In this document: positions 1-5,919 of the stretch, one piece after another | Position numbering within the stretch: position 1 is the first letter of the stretch | Layout of the letters: every line of letters starts with the position of its first letter | DNA from: Peptoniphilaceae bacterium | GTDB taxonomy: Bacteria; Bacillota; Clostridia; Tissierellales; Peptoniphilaceae | Reading direction: 5' to 3' | DNA length: 8,812 nucleotides | NCBI GenBank assembly: GCA_030152565.1 | Contig: JASLJE010000050.1 | Span: 1 to 8,812 of the forward strand | Made by a program: the position numbers and the translations under genes | The notes under the pieces: generated by a model | What the model was told of the DNA's origin: nothing | Databases searched by the model: none | The model's input: only the letters and a program-made list of their open reading frames with translations

Positions 1-446
1 GCCAATTCATTTAAGCCTGCTGCATCTGTTTGTAGGAGGGAAGCCATCTGATCTATAAAAGCTCCAGTTCCCCCTGCACATATGGAATTCATCCTCTGGT
101 CTATATTGCCACTTAAATATGTAATCTTACTATCTTCCCCACCTAGCTCTATGGCCACGTCTATGTCTGGCAACTGGGAATTAATAGCCCTGGTTCCAGC
201 TATTACTTCCTGGATAAAATCTATGGATAAATACTTTTCTACAAACATTCCTCCAGATCCTGTCACCATAATGGTAAGTTGACACTGGCCAAACCTTCCA
301 TAGGCATCTTCTAAAATAGACTTAACAGTCTCTCTTACATCTGATAGGTGTCTTTCATACCTACTATATAAAATTTCCTCATCTTCATTTATGACGACTA
401 GCTTAACCGTAGTAGAACCTACGTCTAGTCCCATATGAACTCTCAT
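1..446 (-). CDS. 2-hydroxyacyl-CoA dehydratase activase (ASKHA ATPase), N-terminal part only
   Basis: Only the first 148 residues are in the window; the frame stays open to base 1. The protein starts MRVHMGLDVGSTTVKLVV, the phosphate-1 loop of the BadF/BadG/HgdC ATPase fold. It continues with an IELGGEDSK phosphate-2 motif and NSICAGGTGAFIDQMA, whose cysteine corresponds to the one that helps hold the bridging [4Fe-4S] cluster in HgdC-type activators. Such activators use ATP to push one electron into a 2-hydroxyacyl-CoA dehydratase, an oxygen-sensitive step of amino acid fermentation. The ERHLSDVRETVKSIL and CAGGTGAFIDQMA wording resembles the very large (over 1000-residue) activase-related proteins of clostridia more than the short 260-residue HgdC, but the length cannot be seen here. 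The start at 446 is chosen because AAAGGAG lies 7 bases upstream; an in-frame ATG at 434 has no such site. Confidence 0.9.
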   Translation of the reverse strand, partial: MRVHMGLDVGSTTVKLVVINEDEEILYSRYERHLSDVRETVKSILEDAYGRFGQCQLTIMVTGSGGMFVEKYLSIDFIQEVIAGTRAINSQLPDIDVAIELGGEDSKITYLSGNIDQRMNSICAGGTGAFIDQMASLLQTDAAGLNEL

Positions 447-474
447 AACAGTACTCCTTTCTTCTCATCTTAAT

Positions 475-504
475 ATTATAAGCTAAGTATGTGTTCATTA
501 TGAA
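475..504 (-). promoter_or_regulatory. Probable promoter of the activase gene
   Basis: On the minus strand a perfect TATAAT (475-480) is preceded after 18 bases by TTCATA (499-504), four of six matches to TTGACA. The implied transcript start is about 20-25 bases before the start codon, just ahead of the AAAGGAG site. The -35 is mediocre, so a regulator may help or hinder it. Confidence 0.5.
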
Positions 505-517
505 TATAGCTATATTC
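502..517. promoter_or_regulatory. Perfect 16-bp palindrome, candidate operator
   Basis: GAATATAGCTATATTC reads the same on both strands without a gap. It touches the upstream edge of the proposed -35 of the activase promoter and lies between that promoter and the terminator of the surface-protein gene. With no loop and no U-tract it makes a poor RNA terminator; a DNA site for a dimeric regulator is the more natural reading. The regulator is unknown. Confidence 0.4.
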
Positions 518-528
518 TAACACTAAAT

Positions 529-555
529 AAAAAAACCTGAAATAAATCAGGTTTT
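529..555 (-). terminator. Rho-independent terminator of the surface-protein gene
   Basis: AAAACCTGA (532-540) and TCAGGTTTT (547-555) form a 9-bp stem with a six-base loop. Read on the minus strand the stem runs into seven consecutive T (535-529). It begins about 14 bases after the stop codon at 569-571. Confidence 0.85.
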
Positions 556-580
556 CTAAACTTATTTTCTATTTTTCTAT
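529..580 (-). repeat. Direct repeat copy 1: gene end plus terminator
   Basis: This segment holds the last codons (ATA GAA AAA TAG) of the surface gene and its terminator. It is almost identical to 2418-2467, which ends the small gene upstream. In the aligned stretch of about 50 bases I see three substitutions or fewer and one single-base gap. The hairpin itself (532-557) is identical in both copies. The two copies lie in the same orientation about 1.9 kb apart and bracket the surface gene. Confidence 0.8.
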
Positions 581-2200
581 ACAACTTATGTTTACACTCG
601 CTGTTTTGCCCTTATAATTGAATTCAATTATATTGCCTCTTTGAGTTCCATTAATAATAGTTCCTCTTTTAAGATACCCTACTATTTTTCCTCTTTTATT
701 TCTTATATTAGCTCCCTTTGATTTGAATTTTCCACTAATAGCTTTTTCTTTTAAAAAATTACTATTCCCTGTTACTGTTTTTCCTCTATAAGTTAAACTA
801 ATTTCATCTCCGTTATCTATACCTACAATTTCTTCTCCCTTAGATATATAGCCTACCTCTTTATTATTCTTATCTCTTAATTTTGCCCCTTGTGAGATAA
901 AAACTGCTTCGTATCCTCTTTTAACGTAATCCTTATACACAAACCCTTTTTCACCAAAGTAATCCAACATTATTCTGTCTTGCAATTCTATACCACTAGC
1001 TTTTTGCCCCGAAGGTAAATAACCTAACCTATTCCCCTCATAATCTCTTATAACAGCTCCTTGCGATGTATACTTAGAAAGTTTTTTATCCTTAGTAAAT
1101 CTCTTGTAAATATAAGCATCCTCTCCTTGATACTCTATAAGTATATAATCTCCCTTATCCCATCCTTCAATCTCAGTACCAATAGTTAAATATCCTATCT
1201 TAATACCTTTTTTATTTCTAATATTTACACCTGTTGATATATATTGATTTTTATTCTTTTCTTTAACTAAGTATGAAACAACAGTAGCCTCTTTATCTTC
1301 ATATATAAAGTAAATTTTTCCTTTACTATATCTACCTATAATTTCTTCACCTGGCTTAGCATAACCTATTATATTGTTTTCATTATCTCTAATATTTACT
1401 CCTTTAGAAATATATATTTTTTTTTCTTCAGAATCTACTGGACTTTCTGGTTCTTCTGGTTCTTCTGGATGTTCTGGATGTTCTGGATGTTCTGGTTCTT
1501 CTGGTTCTTCTGGATCTTCTGGTTCTTCTGGATCTTCTGGATCTTCTGGTTCTTCTGGTTCTTCTGGTTCTTCTGGTTCTTCTGGATTTTCTGGGTCTTC
1601 TGGATCTTCTGGGTCTTCTGGATTTTCTAAATTACTTTTTATTAAATCTTCAAGTTTAGCATATAGCTCCTTATTTAATAGTTCTTCATCAAGCATATTA
1701 TCGGCCCTAGCTCTTTCGCCGTACTCATACACTTCTTCTAATCTAGAAGGTGTGCTGGTCTTATCTAGACTTAATAAAATATCATTATATCTATTCGTAT
1801 TATCTAATACTATATTATTAATATCTTCTTCTACTACACTTCCACCATCTTTTTCTATACTTTCATTATATAATTCTTCCAATATATTTACTAAATCATG
1901 ATTTAATTCTTCAACACGGCCTTTATCCTCGTATTCAGATTTATATAAATCATAAATATAATCTAATTCTTTCTTATAATCTATACTATTTTTATTATCA
2001 TTTAAACTTAGTTCTTCTACTCTTTTATGTAGCAGATCTATATTCTTTTGCAATAACTCATTGTCCTGCCTATTCTCTATTAGATTTGTTTTATCCGTTT
2101 CTTTAGCAATAACTATATTGTTTTCTACAACTGGACTCATTATTAAAGCAGTCGTTAATCCTAAACTAGCTATCGTATATTTCATCTTATTATTGTTCAT
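569..2200 (-). CDS. Secreted surface protein with Pro-Glu-rich linker and five SH3b-like repeats
   Basis: This is a 543-residue secreted protein of unknown function. Residues 1-32 form a signal peptide (KMK positive start, hydrophobic ASLGLTTALIM, likely cleavage after VIA). Residues 35-190 are highly charged and probably helical, with no enzyme motif I recognise. Residues 194-253 are 20 consecutive Pro-Glu-Xaa triplets (Xaa = D, E, N, H or S), an extended rigid linker. Residues 261-543 contain five repeats of about 53-57 residues with the pattern ISxGxxIRDxxxxxIGYxxxGxxIxG, typical of bacterial SH3 (SH3b) domains that often bind peptidoglycan. There is no LPXTG motif and no SLH domain, so the SH3b block is the likely wall anchor. 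No CHAP, NlpC/P60 or amidase domain is seen. The start at 2200 has GGGAGG five bases upstream. The gene is visibly more AT-rich than the PTS operon nearby, in line with a recently exchanged or fast-evolving surface gene. Confidence 0.85.
   Translation of the reverse strand: MNNNKMKYTIASLGLTTALIMSPVVENNIVIAKETDKTNLIENRQDNELLQKNIDLLHKRVEELSLNDNKNSIDYKKELDYIYDLYKSEYEDKGRVEELNHDLVNILEELYNESIEKDGGSVVEEDINNIVLDNTNRYNDILLSLDKTSTPSRLEEVYEYGERARADNMLDEELLNKELYAKLEDLIKSNLENPEDPEDPEDPENPEEPEEPEEPEEPEDPEDPEEPEDPEEPEEPEHPEHPEHPEEPEEPESPVDSEEKKIYISKGVNIRDNENNIIGYAKPGEEIIGRYSKGKIYFIYEDKEATVVSYLVKEKNKNQYISTGVNIRNKKGIKIGYLTIGTEIEGWDKGDYILIEYQGEDAYIYKRFTKDKKLSKYTSQGAVIRDYEGNRLGYLPSGQKASGIELQDRIMLDYFGEKGFVYKDYVKRGYEAVFISQGAKLRDKNNKEVGYISKGEEIVGIDNGDEISLTYRGKTVTGNSNFLKEKAISGKFKSKGANIRNKRGKIVGYLKRGTIINGTQRGNIIEFNYKGKTASVNISCIEK
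1442..1621 (-). repeat. Array of 20 nine-base units coding Pro-Glu-Xaa
   Basis: The array consists of 20 tandem units of CCAGAAGAA type (minus strand) inside the surface gene. Nearly identical units are clustered: three PEH units at 1469-1495 and a run of four PEE units. Each unit is three codons, so gain or loss of units changes linker length without breaking the frame. Local clusters of identical units suggest recent slippage or unequal exchange. Confidence 0.9.
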
Positions 2201-2205
2201 GCGAT

Positions 2206-2261
2206 CCTCCCATTTAATTCAGTTAATTGTTGCTATTCAACCTAATGAAAGGATTATAACA
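2206..2261 (-). promoter_or_regulatory. Promoter (extended -10) and ribosome binding site of the surface gene
   Basis: On the minus strand TGTTATAAT (2253-2261) is an extended -10 element with a perfect TATAAT hexamer; no good -35 is present at the usual distance. It would give a leader of about 45 bases. GGGAGG (2206-2211) lies five bases before the ATG at 2200. Confidence 0.55.
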
Positions 2262-2420
2262 TAATGTAGTTTATTTAAATCTAATAATTATATATTTTAT
2301 GTATTATATAAATGATTTATTTGTGTTTTATGGATTTTATTATTTTTTTTATAGTTTTCTTTATTTAAATATAAGTTAAATATACTTTTATTTAAATAAT
2401 ATATATTTTTTTATTCTAAA
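2261..2420. other. Extremely AT-rich spacer upstream of the surface gene
   Basis: Of these 160 bases only 14 are G or C by direct count. The decamer TTATTTAAAT occurs three times (2271-2280, 2361-2370, 2388-2397). I see no gene on either strand. Such a tract could act as an UP element, a bend or a nucleoid-protein site for the surface gene promoter, or could simply be relaxed DNA at a recombination junction. Confidence 0.6.
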
Positions 2421-2443
2421 AAACCTGAAATAAATCAGGTTTT
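2418..2443 (-). terminator. Rho-independent terminator of the small peptide gene
   Basis: The hairpin is the same as at 532-555: AAAACCTGA (2420-2428), a six-base loop, TCAGGTTTT (2435-2443). On the minus strand it is followed by a run of six T. It starts seven bases after the stop of the 27-codon gene, so that gene has its own transcription end. Confidence 0.8.
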
Positions 2444-2467
2444 CTAAGCTTATTTACTTTTTTCTAT
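2418..2467 (-). repeat. Direct repeat copy 2: gene end plus terminator
   Basis: This is the partner of 529-580. It contains the final codons (ATA GAA AAA AGT AAA TAA) of the small gene and its terminator. Similarity to copy 1 stops abruptly upstream of the ATAGAAAAA core, where the two reading frames differ. It is therefore a shared 3' end and not a truncated copy of the whole surface gene. Confidence 0.8.
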
Positions 2468-2533
2468 CGATGACATACATATGTAAAAGATGACCAGATT
2501 TAAAGAAACTAAAATTATAAGTGGAATTGCCAT
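2450..2533 (-). CDS. Small hydrophobic membrane peptide, 27 residues
   Basis: A short frame runs from ATG (2531-2533) to TAA (2450-2452). The peptide begins MAIPLIILVSLNLVIFYIC and ends MSSIEKSK. That gives one continuous hydrophobic segment of about 17-18 residues, long enough to cross a membrane, and a polar, net basic C-terminal tail. It has one of the best translation signals in the window: AGGGAGGT (2538-2545), about five bases before the ATG. A terminator follows directly. Together these argue for a real, independently expressed gene. The size and topology (short helix, charged tail) match several classes of small bacterial membrane peptide, including type I toxins, respiratory-complex helpers and regulatory peptides. 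I do not recognise the family, and no antisense RNA gene is evident. A paralogue in the same genome would help decide. Confidence 0.6.
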   Translation of the reverse strand: MAIPLIILVSLNLVIFYICMSSIEKSK

Positions 2534-2593
2534 AACTACCTCCCTGTCATGCCTGATTAAAGTAAAATTCTATTAATATATCTCACTATTTAT

Positions 2594-2642
2594 ATACCCT
2601 ATTTGATAAAAAAATAACTTGTCTTTTTATCAAACTGGGTAT
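2594..2642. promoter_or_regulatory. Long interrupted palindrome between divergent genes, candidate operator
   Basis: The left arm ATACCCTATTTGATAAAAA (2594-2612) and the right arm TTTTTATCAAACTGGGTAT (2624-2642) are inverted copies with 17 of 19 positions matching, around an 11-base centre. It sits between the small peptide gene (minus) and the DeoR-type regulator (plus), just upstream of where the -35 of the latter would lie. There is no U-tract immediately after it in either direction, so an operator is more likely than a terminator. Autoregulation by the adjacent DeoR-family protein is plausible but not shown. Confidence 0.5.
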
Positions 2643-2675
2643 TTATAGCTTACAACTTTAAATAAAGTAACTTTA

Positions 2676-2704
2676 TGATATAATAACAAAAGAATAAAGG
2701 GGAG
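2676..2704 (+). promoter_or_regulatory. Extended -10 promoter and ribosome binding site of the DeoR-family gene
   Basis: TGATATAAT (2676-2684) is an extended -10 with a perfect TATAAT hexamer; the -35 region is poor. AAAGGGGAG (2696-2704) is the ribosome binding site, six bases before the ATG at 2711. The leader would be only about 20 bases long. Confidence 0.6.
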
Positions 2705-2710
2705 TGAATT

Positions 2711-3460
2711 ATGTTACCAGAGGAAAGAAGACAGAAGATAATGGAGCTTTTAACAAAAAACAAGTCTGTTTTTGTTAAAGACTTAAGTGAAGAATTCAAT
2801 GTATCAGACGAAACAATAAGAAGAGACTTCACCCTTTTAGAATCAGAAGGAAAATTGAAAAAAGCCCATGGTGGGGCCTATATTAATACCACTGTAAAAA
2901 ATGACATACCAATAAATATTAGGGAATCCATATTTAAAGAAAATAAGGACTATATAGGACAACTTTGTGCCAAGGAAATAAAGGATGGAGACACCATCTT
3001 TATAGATGCCAGCACCACTGCCTACTACATACTGCCCCATATAAGACACTTGGATAATGTAACCATCATAACCAATTCTCTTAAGGTGGCAGAGTATGCA
3101 GCTATCTATAATCCCTTTGACTTTATGCTTATAGGAGGCAAATATGATCCTATAACCAGATCCTTTCTAGGACCGGATACAGAGGTTCTCCTAGCCAGCT
3201 ACTTTGCAGATAAGGCTTTTATATCCTGCAGGGGCCTATCGGAAAAAGGAATAACTGATGGAAATATCCCTCAGGGAATAATCAGGCAAAAGATGATTAA
3301 AAACTCTAAGCAAACCTATCTAATACTGGACAATACTAAGTTTGACCTTACCTCTCTTTACCTTATAGGAGACTTAGACTTAATTGACCATGTAATAACA
3401 GATAAGAAACCTAGCGACAAATATATAAACATGCTGGAAGATAAAAATTTAATCTATTAA
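2711..3460 (+). CDS. DeoR-family transcriptional regulator
   Basis: At 249 residues this has the usual length of the DeoR/GlpR family. Residues about 5-57 are the winged helix-turn-helix: RRQKIMELL, then VKDLSEEFNVSDETIRRDF, then LEGKL-type LESEGKLKKAHGG, the family signature. Residues about 75-235 form the sugar-phosphate sensor domain, with DGDTIFIDASTTAYYI, IGGKYDPITRSFLGP, ADKAFISCRG and LILDNTKFD, all typical. Members usually repress a sugar-catabolic operon and are released by a phosphorylated intermediate. The gene stands alone on the plus strand and converges on the PTS operon, so its target could be that operon, itself, or something outside the window. The start has a strong ribosome binding site. 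Confidence 0.9.
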   Translation: MLPEERRQKIMELLTKNKSVFVKDLSEEFNVSDETIRRDFTLLESEGKLKKAHGGAYINTTVKNDIPINIRESIFKENKDYIGQLCAKEIKDGDTIFIDASTTAYYILPHIRHLDNVTIITNSLKVAEYAAIYNPFDFMLIGGKYDPITRSFLGPDTEVLLASYFADKAFISCRGLSEKGITDGNIPQGIIRQKMIKNSKQTYLILDNTKFDLTSLYLIGDLDLIDHVITDKKPSDKYINMLEDKNLIY

Positions 3461-3464
3461 AAAC

Positions 3465-3490
3465 AAAGCCCCCTTATATAAGGAGGCTTT
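3465..3490 (+). terminator. Terminator hairpin of the DeoR-family gene, possibly bidirectional
   Basis: The 26-base near-perfect palindrome from AAAGCCCCC to GGAGGCTTT has one mismatched pair and begins five bases after the stop codon. In the plus direction the following tract is only moderately T-rich. On the minus strand it is followed by TTTGTTTTTAA, so it may also stop readthrough from the PTS operon. Confidence 0.75.
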
Positions 3491-3561
3491 CTCTAGCCAA
3501 AACTTAGCCTGTAAAGGCTTTCTCATCTTATTTAAACCTATCTCCTATACAAATGATAAAG
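3491..3561. other. Spacer between convergent genes
   Basis: No gene is seen. AGGCTTTCTC, present at 3484-3493, recurs at 3515-3524, where it pairs with AGCCT (3506-3510) in a weak five-base hairpin. This could be a decayed second terminator. Confidence 0.3.
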
Positions 3562-3584
3562 AAAAAGGCATCCTAAGATGCCTT
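3562..3584 (-). terminator. Rho-independent terminator of the PTS operon
   Basis: AAGGCATC (3565-3572) and GATGCCTT (3577-3584) form an 8-bp stem with loop CTAA. On the minus strand the stem ends in TTTTTCTTT. It lies directly after the stop codon of EIIA (3586-3588) and closes the seven-gene transcription unit. Confidence 0.88.
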
Positions 3585-3585
3585 A

Positions 3586-3999
3586 TTAAAAATCTTCTTC
3601 ACTTTCTTCTTCATACTTCTTATAAACTATACTTTCTCTACCTGTAACCAGGCAAGCCTCTATAAGCTCATCTAGATTCATATAGTCCCTAGATGATAGG
3701 GCTTCTATTAAAATGGGAATATTAACTCCTGTTAAGACTCTGGCCTGCCTATTTTCACTGGCAAATAAGTAGGCTGCGTTAAAGGGACTTCCCCCTAAGA
3801 TATCTGTGCATATTAATATTTCATCTGTAGACAAGGCTTCCTTGGCCCTAGAATATTTTTCTAGAAGCTCCTCTACCCCTTCACCTACTAGAAAGTCTAG
3901 TGTTTCTACTTTTTCCTGGCTACCCAGGATCATTTCTGCCGACTTTAACATTTCTCTGGCAGTTTTTCCATGACTGGCAACAATTATTCCTATGGTCAT
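3586..3999 (-). CDS. PTS mannose-family EIIA component
   Basis: This 137-residue single-domain EIIA is the cytoplasmic protein that takes phosphate from HPr and passes it to EIIB. The N-terminus MTIGIIVASHGKTA contains the phosphorylated histidine (His10) in the family motif SHG. The motif ICTDILGGSPFNAA at about residues 62-76 and VLTGVNIPIL are also diagnostic. It is the last gene of the operon, eight bases after the SIS gene, with AGGAG five bases before its ATG. In many mannose-type systems EIIA is first or fused to EIIB; here it stands alone at the end. The C-terminus is an acidic tail (EEESEEDF) beyond the conserved fold. Confidence 0.93.
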   Translation of the reverse strand: MTIGIIVASHGKTAREMLKSAEMILGSQEKVETLDFLVGEGVEELLEKYSRAKEALSTDEILICTDILGGSPFNAAYLFASENRQARVLTGVNIPILIEALSSRDYMNLDELIEACLVTGRESIVYKKYEEESEEDF

Positions 4000-4007
4000 A
4001 ATAACTC

Positions 4008-5084
4008 CTATATCTTTGAATTTAACATTTGATCAAAATCTGGATAAGATGATTTTTTCAAATCAACCCCTAGTTCCTGGGAAATATACCAAGATATCAT
4101 ATGAAAGGGAATGGTGGCTAGAATAGGCGCGAAATACTCATCCACATCTAAGTCTAAATTCAAGTCCTTATCCTTTTTTCCTCTTTTACCTGTGGATATT
4201 AAGTAAGTATTTTCCACATGAAGGTCTAAAAAATCTTTTAGCCTTAAAAGCCTATCCTCTAATTTTCCTTCCAAACCTACCAGAAAAATATAATCATCCC
4301 TATCAAGTCCTATATAGGGCCCATGCATATATTCTTCTAATTCATGGCCGTGGCTGGGAACTCTTATAGTCTCTGTAAACTTGGTTTCAGCCTCTTTTAC
4401 AACTCCATAACCAGCCCCATAGGATACAGCTACCAATCTTTTAGCCTTTAAAAGCCTTTCTTTCTCTCTTTCATACCAACTATCTGTAAGGTCTATTACC
4501 TTGTCAGCCTGACTTATAACACTTTTAAGTCTTAAGATTTCTTCCTCAAATTCAGCCTGGTAAATTTCTCCATTAACCAGGGCTATATTAAGGGCTATAA
4601 GCCATAAAAATACTACTGTTGCAGTTTGACCTGCCGTTACAAAAGGCATCTCTTCCTTGCCCATACCTAGGTCTAGAGCAGGAGTTTCCAACTGTCCAAT
4701 CGGCGAGTTTACATCACTTGTTATTGGGAATATATCATAGCCCAACCTATTGATCTCCCTTACCAATTCAACTGTAGAATAGCTGTGACCTCCTTGGGAA
4801 ATAGCTAGATAAAGACTGTCCCTATCTAAAAACATTTCATAGTTTTTTGCCAGAGATGGCTCTTTTATATAGACTGGCATATCTAAAATGTTTTGCATAT
4901 AGATTCTGGCACTATTTGCAGCATTAGACGATGATCCAGTGGCATAAATAATTATACTTTTATACTTATGTCCCCTTACATGGTCTCTAAATTCCCTTAA
5001 ATTTTTATGGGAATTTTCTATAACCTTTTCATTTATTTCTTTTTCTTTTCTCACATAATACATCATATCTAACTTATCTATCAT
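4008..5084 (-). CDS. Double-SIS sugar-phosphate isomerase/deglycase-like enzyme (GlmS/FrlB/GfrF type)
   Basis: This 358-residue cytoplasmic protein has two SIS (sugar isomerase) domains, the size of the isomerase half of GlmS without the glutaminase domain. Sugar-phosphate loops are visible: ATGSSSNAA (48-56), SQGGHSYSTVE (96-106) and VTAGQTA (149-155). The second domain carries HELEEYMHGP (247-256), where GlmS has its catalytic HGP segment, and the C-terminal tail ends YPDFDQMLNSKI. No glutaminase domain is present, so it is not a glucosamine-6-phosphate synthase. Relatives that travel with mannose-family PTS genes include the GfrE/GfrF deglycases, which split glucoselysine- or fructoselysine-6-phosphate; FrlB, FraB and AgaS-like proteins are further relatives. 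It should process the product of the adjacent PTS. Substrate assignment is inference. The start at 5084 follows AGGAG by six bases. Confidence 0.85.
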   Translation of the reverse strand: MIDKLDMMYYVRKEKEINEKVIENSHKNLREFRDHVRGHKYKSIIIYATGSSSNAANSARIYMQNILDMPVYIKEPSLAKNYEMFLDRDSLYLAISQGGHSYSTVELVREINRLGYDIFPITSDVNSPIGQLETPALDLGMGKEEMPFVTAGQTATVVFLWLIALNIALVNGEIYQAEFEEEILRLKSVISQADKVIDLTDSWYEREKERLLKAKRLVAVSYGAGYGVVKEAETKFTETIRVPSHGHELEEYMHGPYIGLDRDDYIFLVGLEGKLEDRLLRLKDFLDLHVENTYLISTGKRGKKDKDLNLDLDVDEYFAPILATIPFHMISWYISQELGVDLKKSSYPDFDQMLNSKI

Positions 5085-5100
5085 ACTTAACTCCTTTGGC

Positions 5101-5919
5101 CTAACCTAGAATACCAAAATAGGCACCTAGTATTCCCACAAGTCCTGTGATTAGTAGGATCCATTGAGGCTTAACCTTCTTCTTTACTAAGGAGTAAACA
5201 AGCATAACAGCCACTAAAGGTAAAAGATTAGGCATAATTTGATTAGCAACTCCAGTTACTGTTAAGGCATCTTCACCACTGCCTAAAAGAATAGGTATGT
5301 CCACATTTACCATGGTTGCAGCCATTCCCCCTATAACTGTTAAACCAACTATTGAGGCTCCATAGGTCAATTTAGCCATAAGACCTGAACCTTGAACCTT
5401 TTCAATAAAACTCTCCCCTAGTTTATAACCCCACATCATGCCAAAATACCTGATTAACATGGCTGGTATATTAAAGATTAGTAAAAATAGGATAGGTCCT
5501 AAAATATTTCCTTGTAGGGCTAGGGAGGTACCTATACCTGTGGCAATTATTCTTAAGGTTCCCCAGAAGAAGGAATCACCTATACCACTTAAGGGTCCCA
5601 TTAGGGCCACCTTAATATTATTTATAGAAGATGTATCAAAGTCCTTGTCATTGGCATTGGACTCTTCCATAGCCAAGCTTATCCCCATAGGGAAGGTGCA
5701 CAACCAAGGAGTTATATTAAAGAACTCCAGGTGCCTCTTATAGGCTTTTTTTCTATCTTCTTCTTCCTTGTAAATCTTATCTAAAGCAGGAGCCATGGCA
5801 TAAAAGAATCCCATATTTTGTTGCTTAACATAATTCCAGCTCCACTCTAGAGGAAAGGATCTTACAAAGGCCTTTTTCAAATCCTTCTTGCTTAGCTTAT
5901 TAGAATTCTTCGCTGTCAT
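5101..5919 (-). CDS. PTS mannose-family EIID component
   Basis: This 272-residue membrane subunit, with EIIC, forms the sugar channel. The N-terminal cytoplasmic part has the family wording SFPLEWSWNYVKQQNMGFFYAM, with ALDKIYK and LEFFNITPWL following. The motif ALMGPLSGIGDSFFWGTLRI at about residues 108-127 is the EIID hallmark. The C-terminal end holds hydrophobic segments, ending WILLITGLVGILGAYFGILG. The start lies inside the end of the EIIC gene (20-base overlap). GAGGGGG nine bases upstream of the ATG at 5919 supports it and indicates translational coupling. It ends 16 bases before the SIS gene. Confidence 0.94.
   Translation of the reverse strand: MTAKNSNKLSKKDLKKAFVRSFPLEWSWNYVKQQNMGFFYAMAPALDKIYKEEEDRKKAYKRHLEFFNITPWLCTFPMGISLAMEESNANDKDFDTSSINNIKVALMGPLSGIGDSFFWGTLRIIATGIGTSLALQGNILGPILFLLIFNIPAMLIRYFGMMWGYKLGESFIEKVQGSGLMAKLTYGASIVGLTVIGGMAATMVNVDIPILLGSGEDALTVTGVANQIMPNLLPLVAVMLVYSLVKKKVKPQWILLITGLVGILGAYFGILG

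Noticed and set aside
82..282. Plus-strand 66-residue frame
   Set aside because: Antisense to the activase, whose ATPase motifs are unmistakable.
1442..1621. CRISPR-like regular repeats
   Set aside because: Units are nine bases, contiguous and without spacers, and they encode an in-frame protein linker.
1374..1901. Plus-strand open frame rich in Ser-Gly repeats
   Set aside because: It is the antisense shadow of the Pro-Glu repeat array. The minus-strand frame has a signal peptide, SH3b repeats, ribosome binding site and terminator; the plus frame has none of these.
569..2200. Cell-wall hydrolase
   Set aside because: SH3b repeats often accompany lysins, but no CHAP, NlpC/P60, amidase or glucosaminidase motif is visible.
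2418..2533. Small gene as a truncated remnant of a second surface-protein copy
   Set aside because: Similarity is limited to the final codons and terminator. The hydrophobic coding part is unlike the SH3b end, and it has its own strong ribosome binding site.
2650..3049. Two minus-strand frames across the DeoR-family gene
   Set aside because: Antisense to a complete, typical DeoR-family protein; one covers its promoter and ribosome binding site.
4008..5084. Full glucosamine-6-phosphate synthase (glmS)
   Set aside because: The N-terminal glutaminase domain with its catalytic Cys2 is absent; only the isomerase-type double SIS part is present.
5438..5743. Plus-strand open frames inside the PTS genes (also 6453-6734 and 6959-7141)
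   Set aside because: They lie fully antisense to well-recognised PTS components and show no family likeness or convincing start signals.
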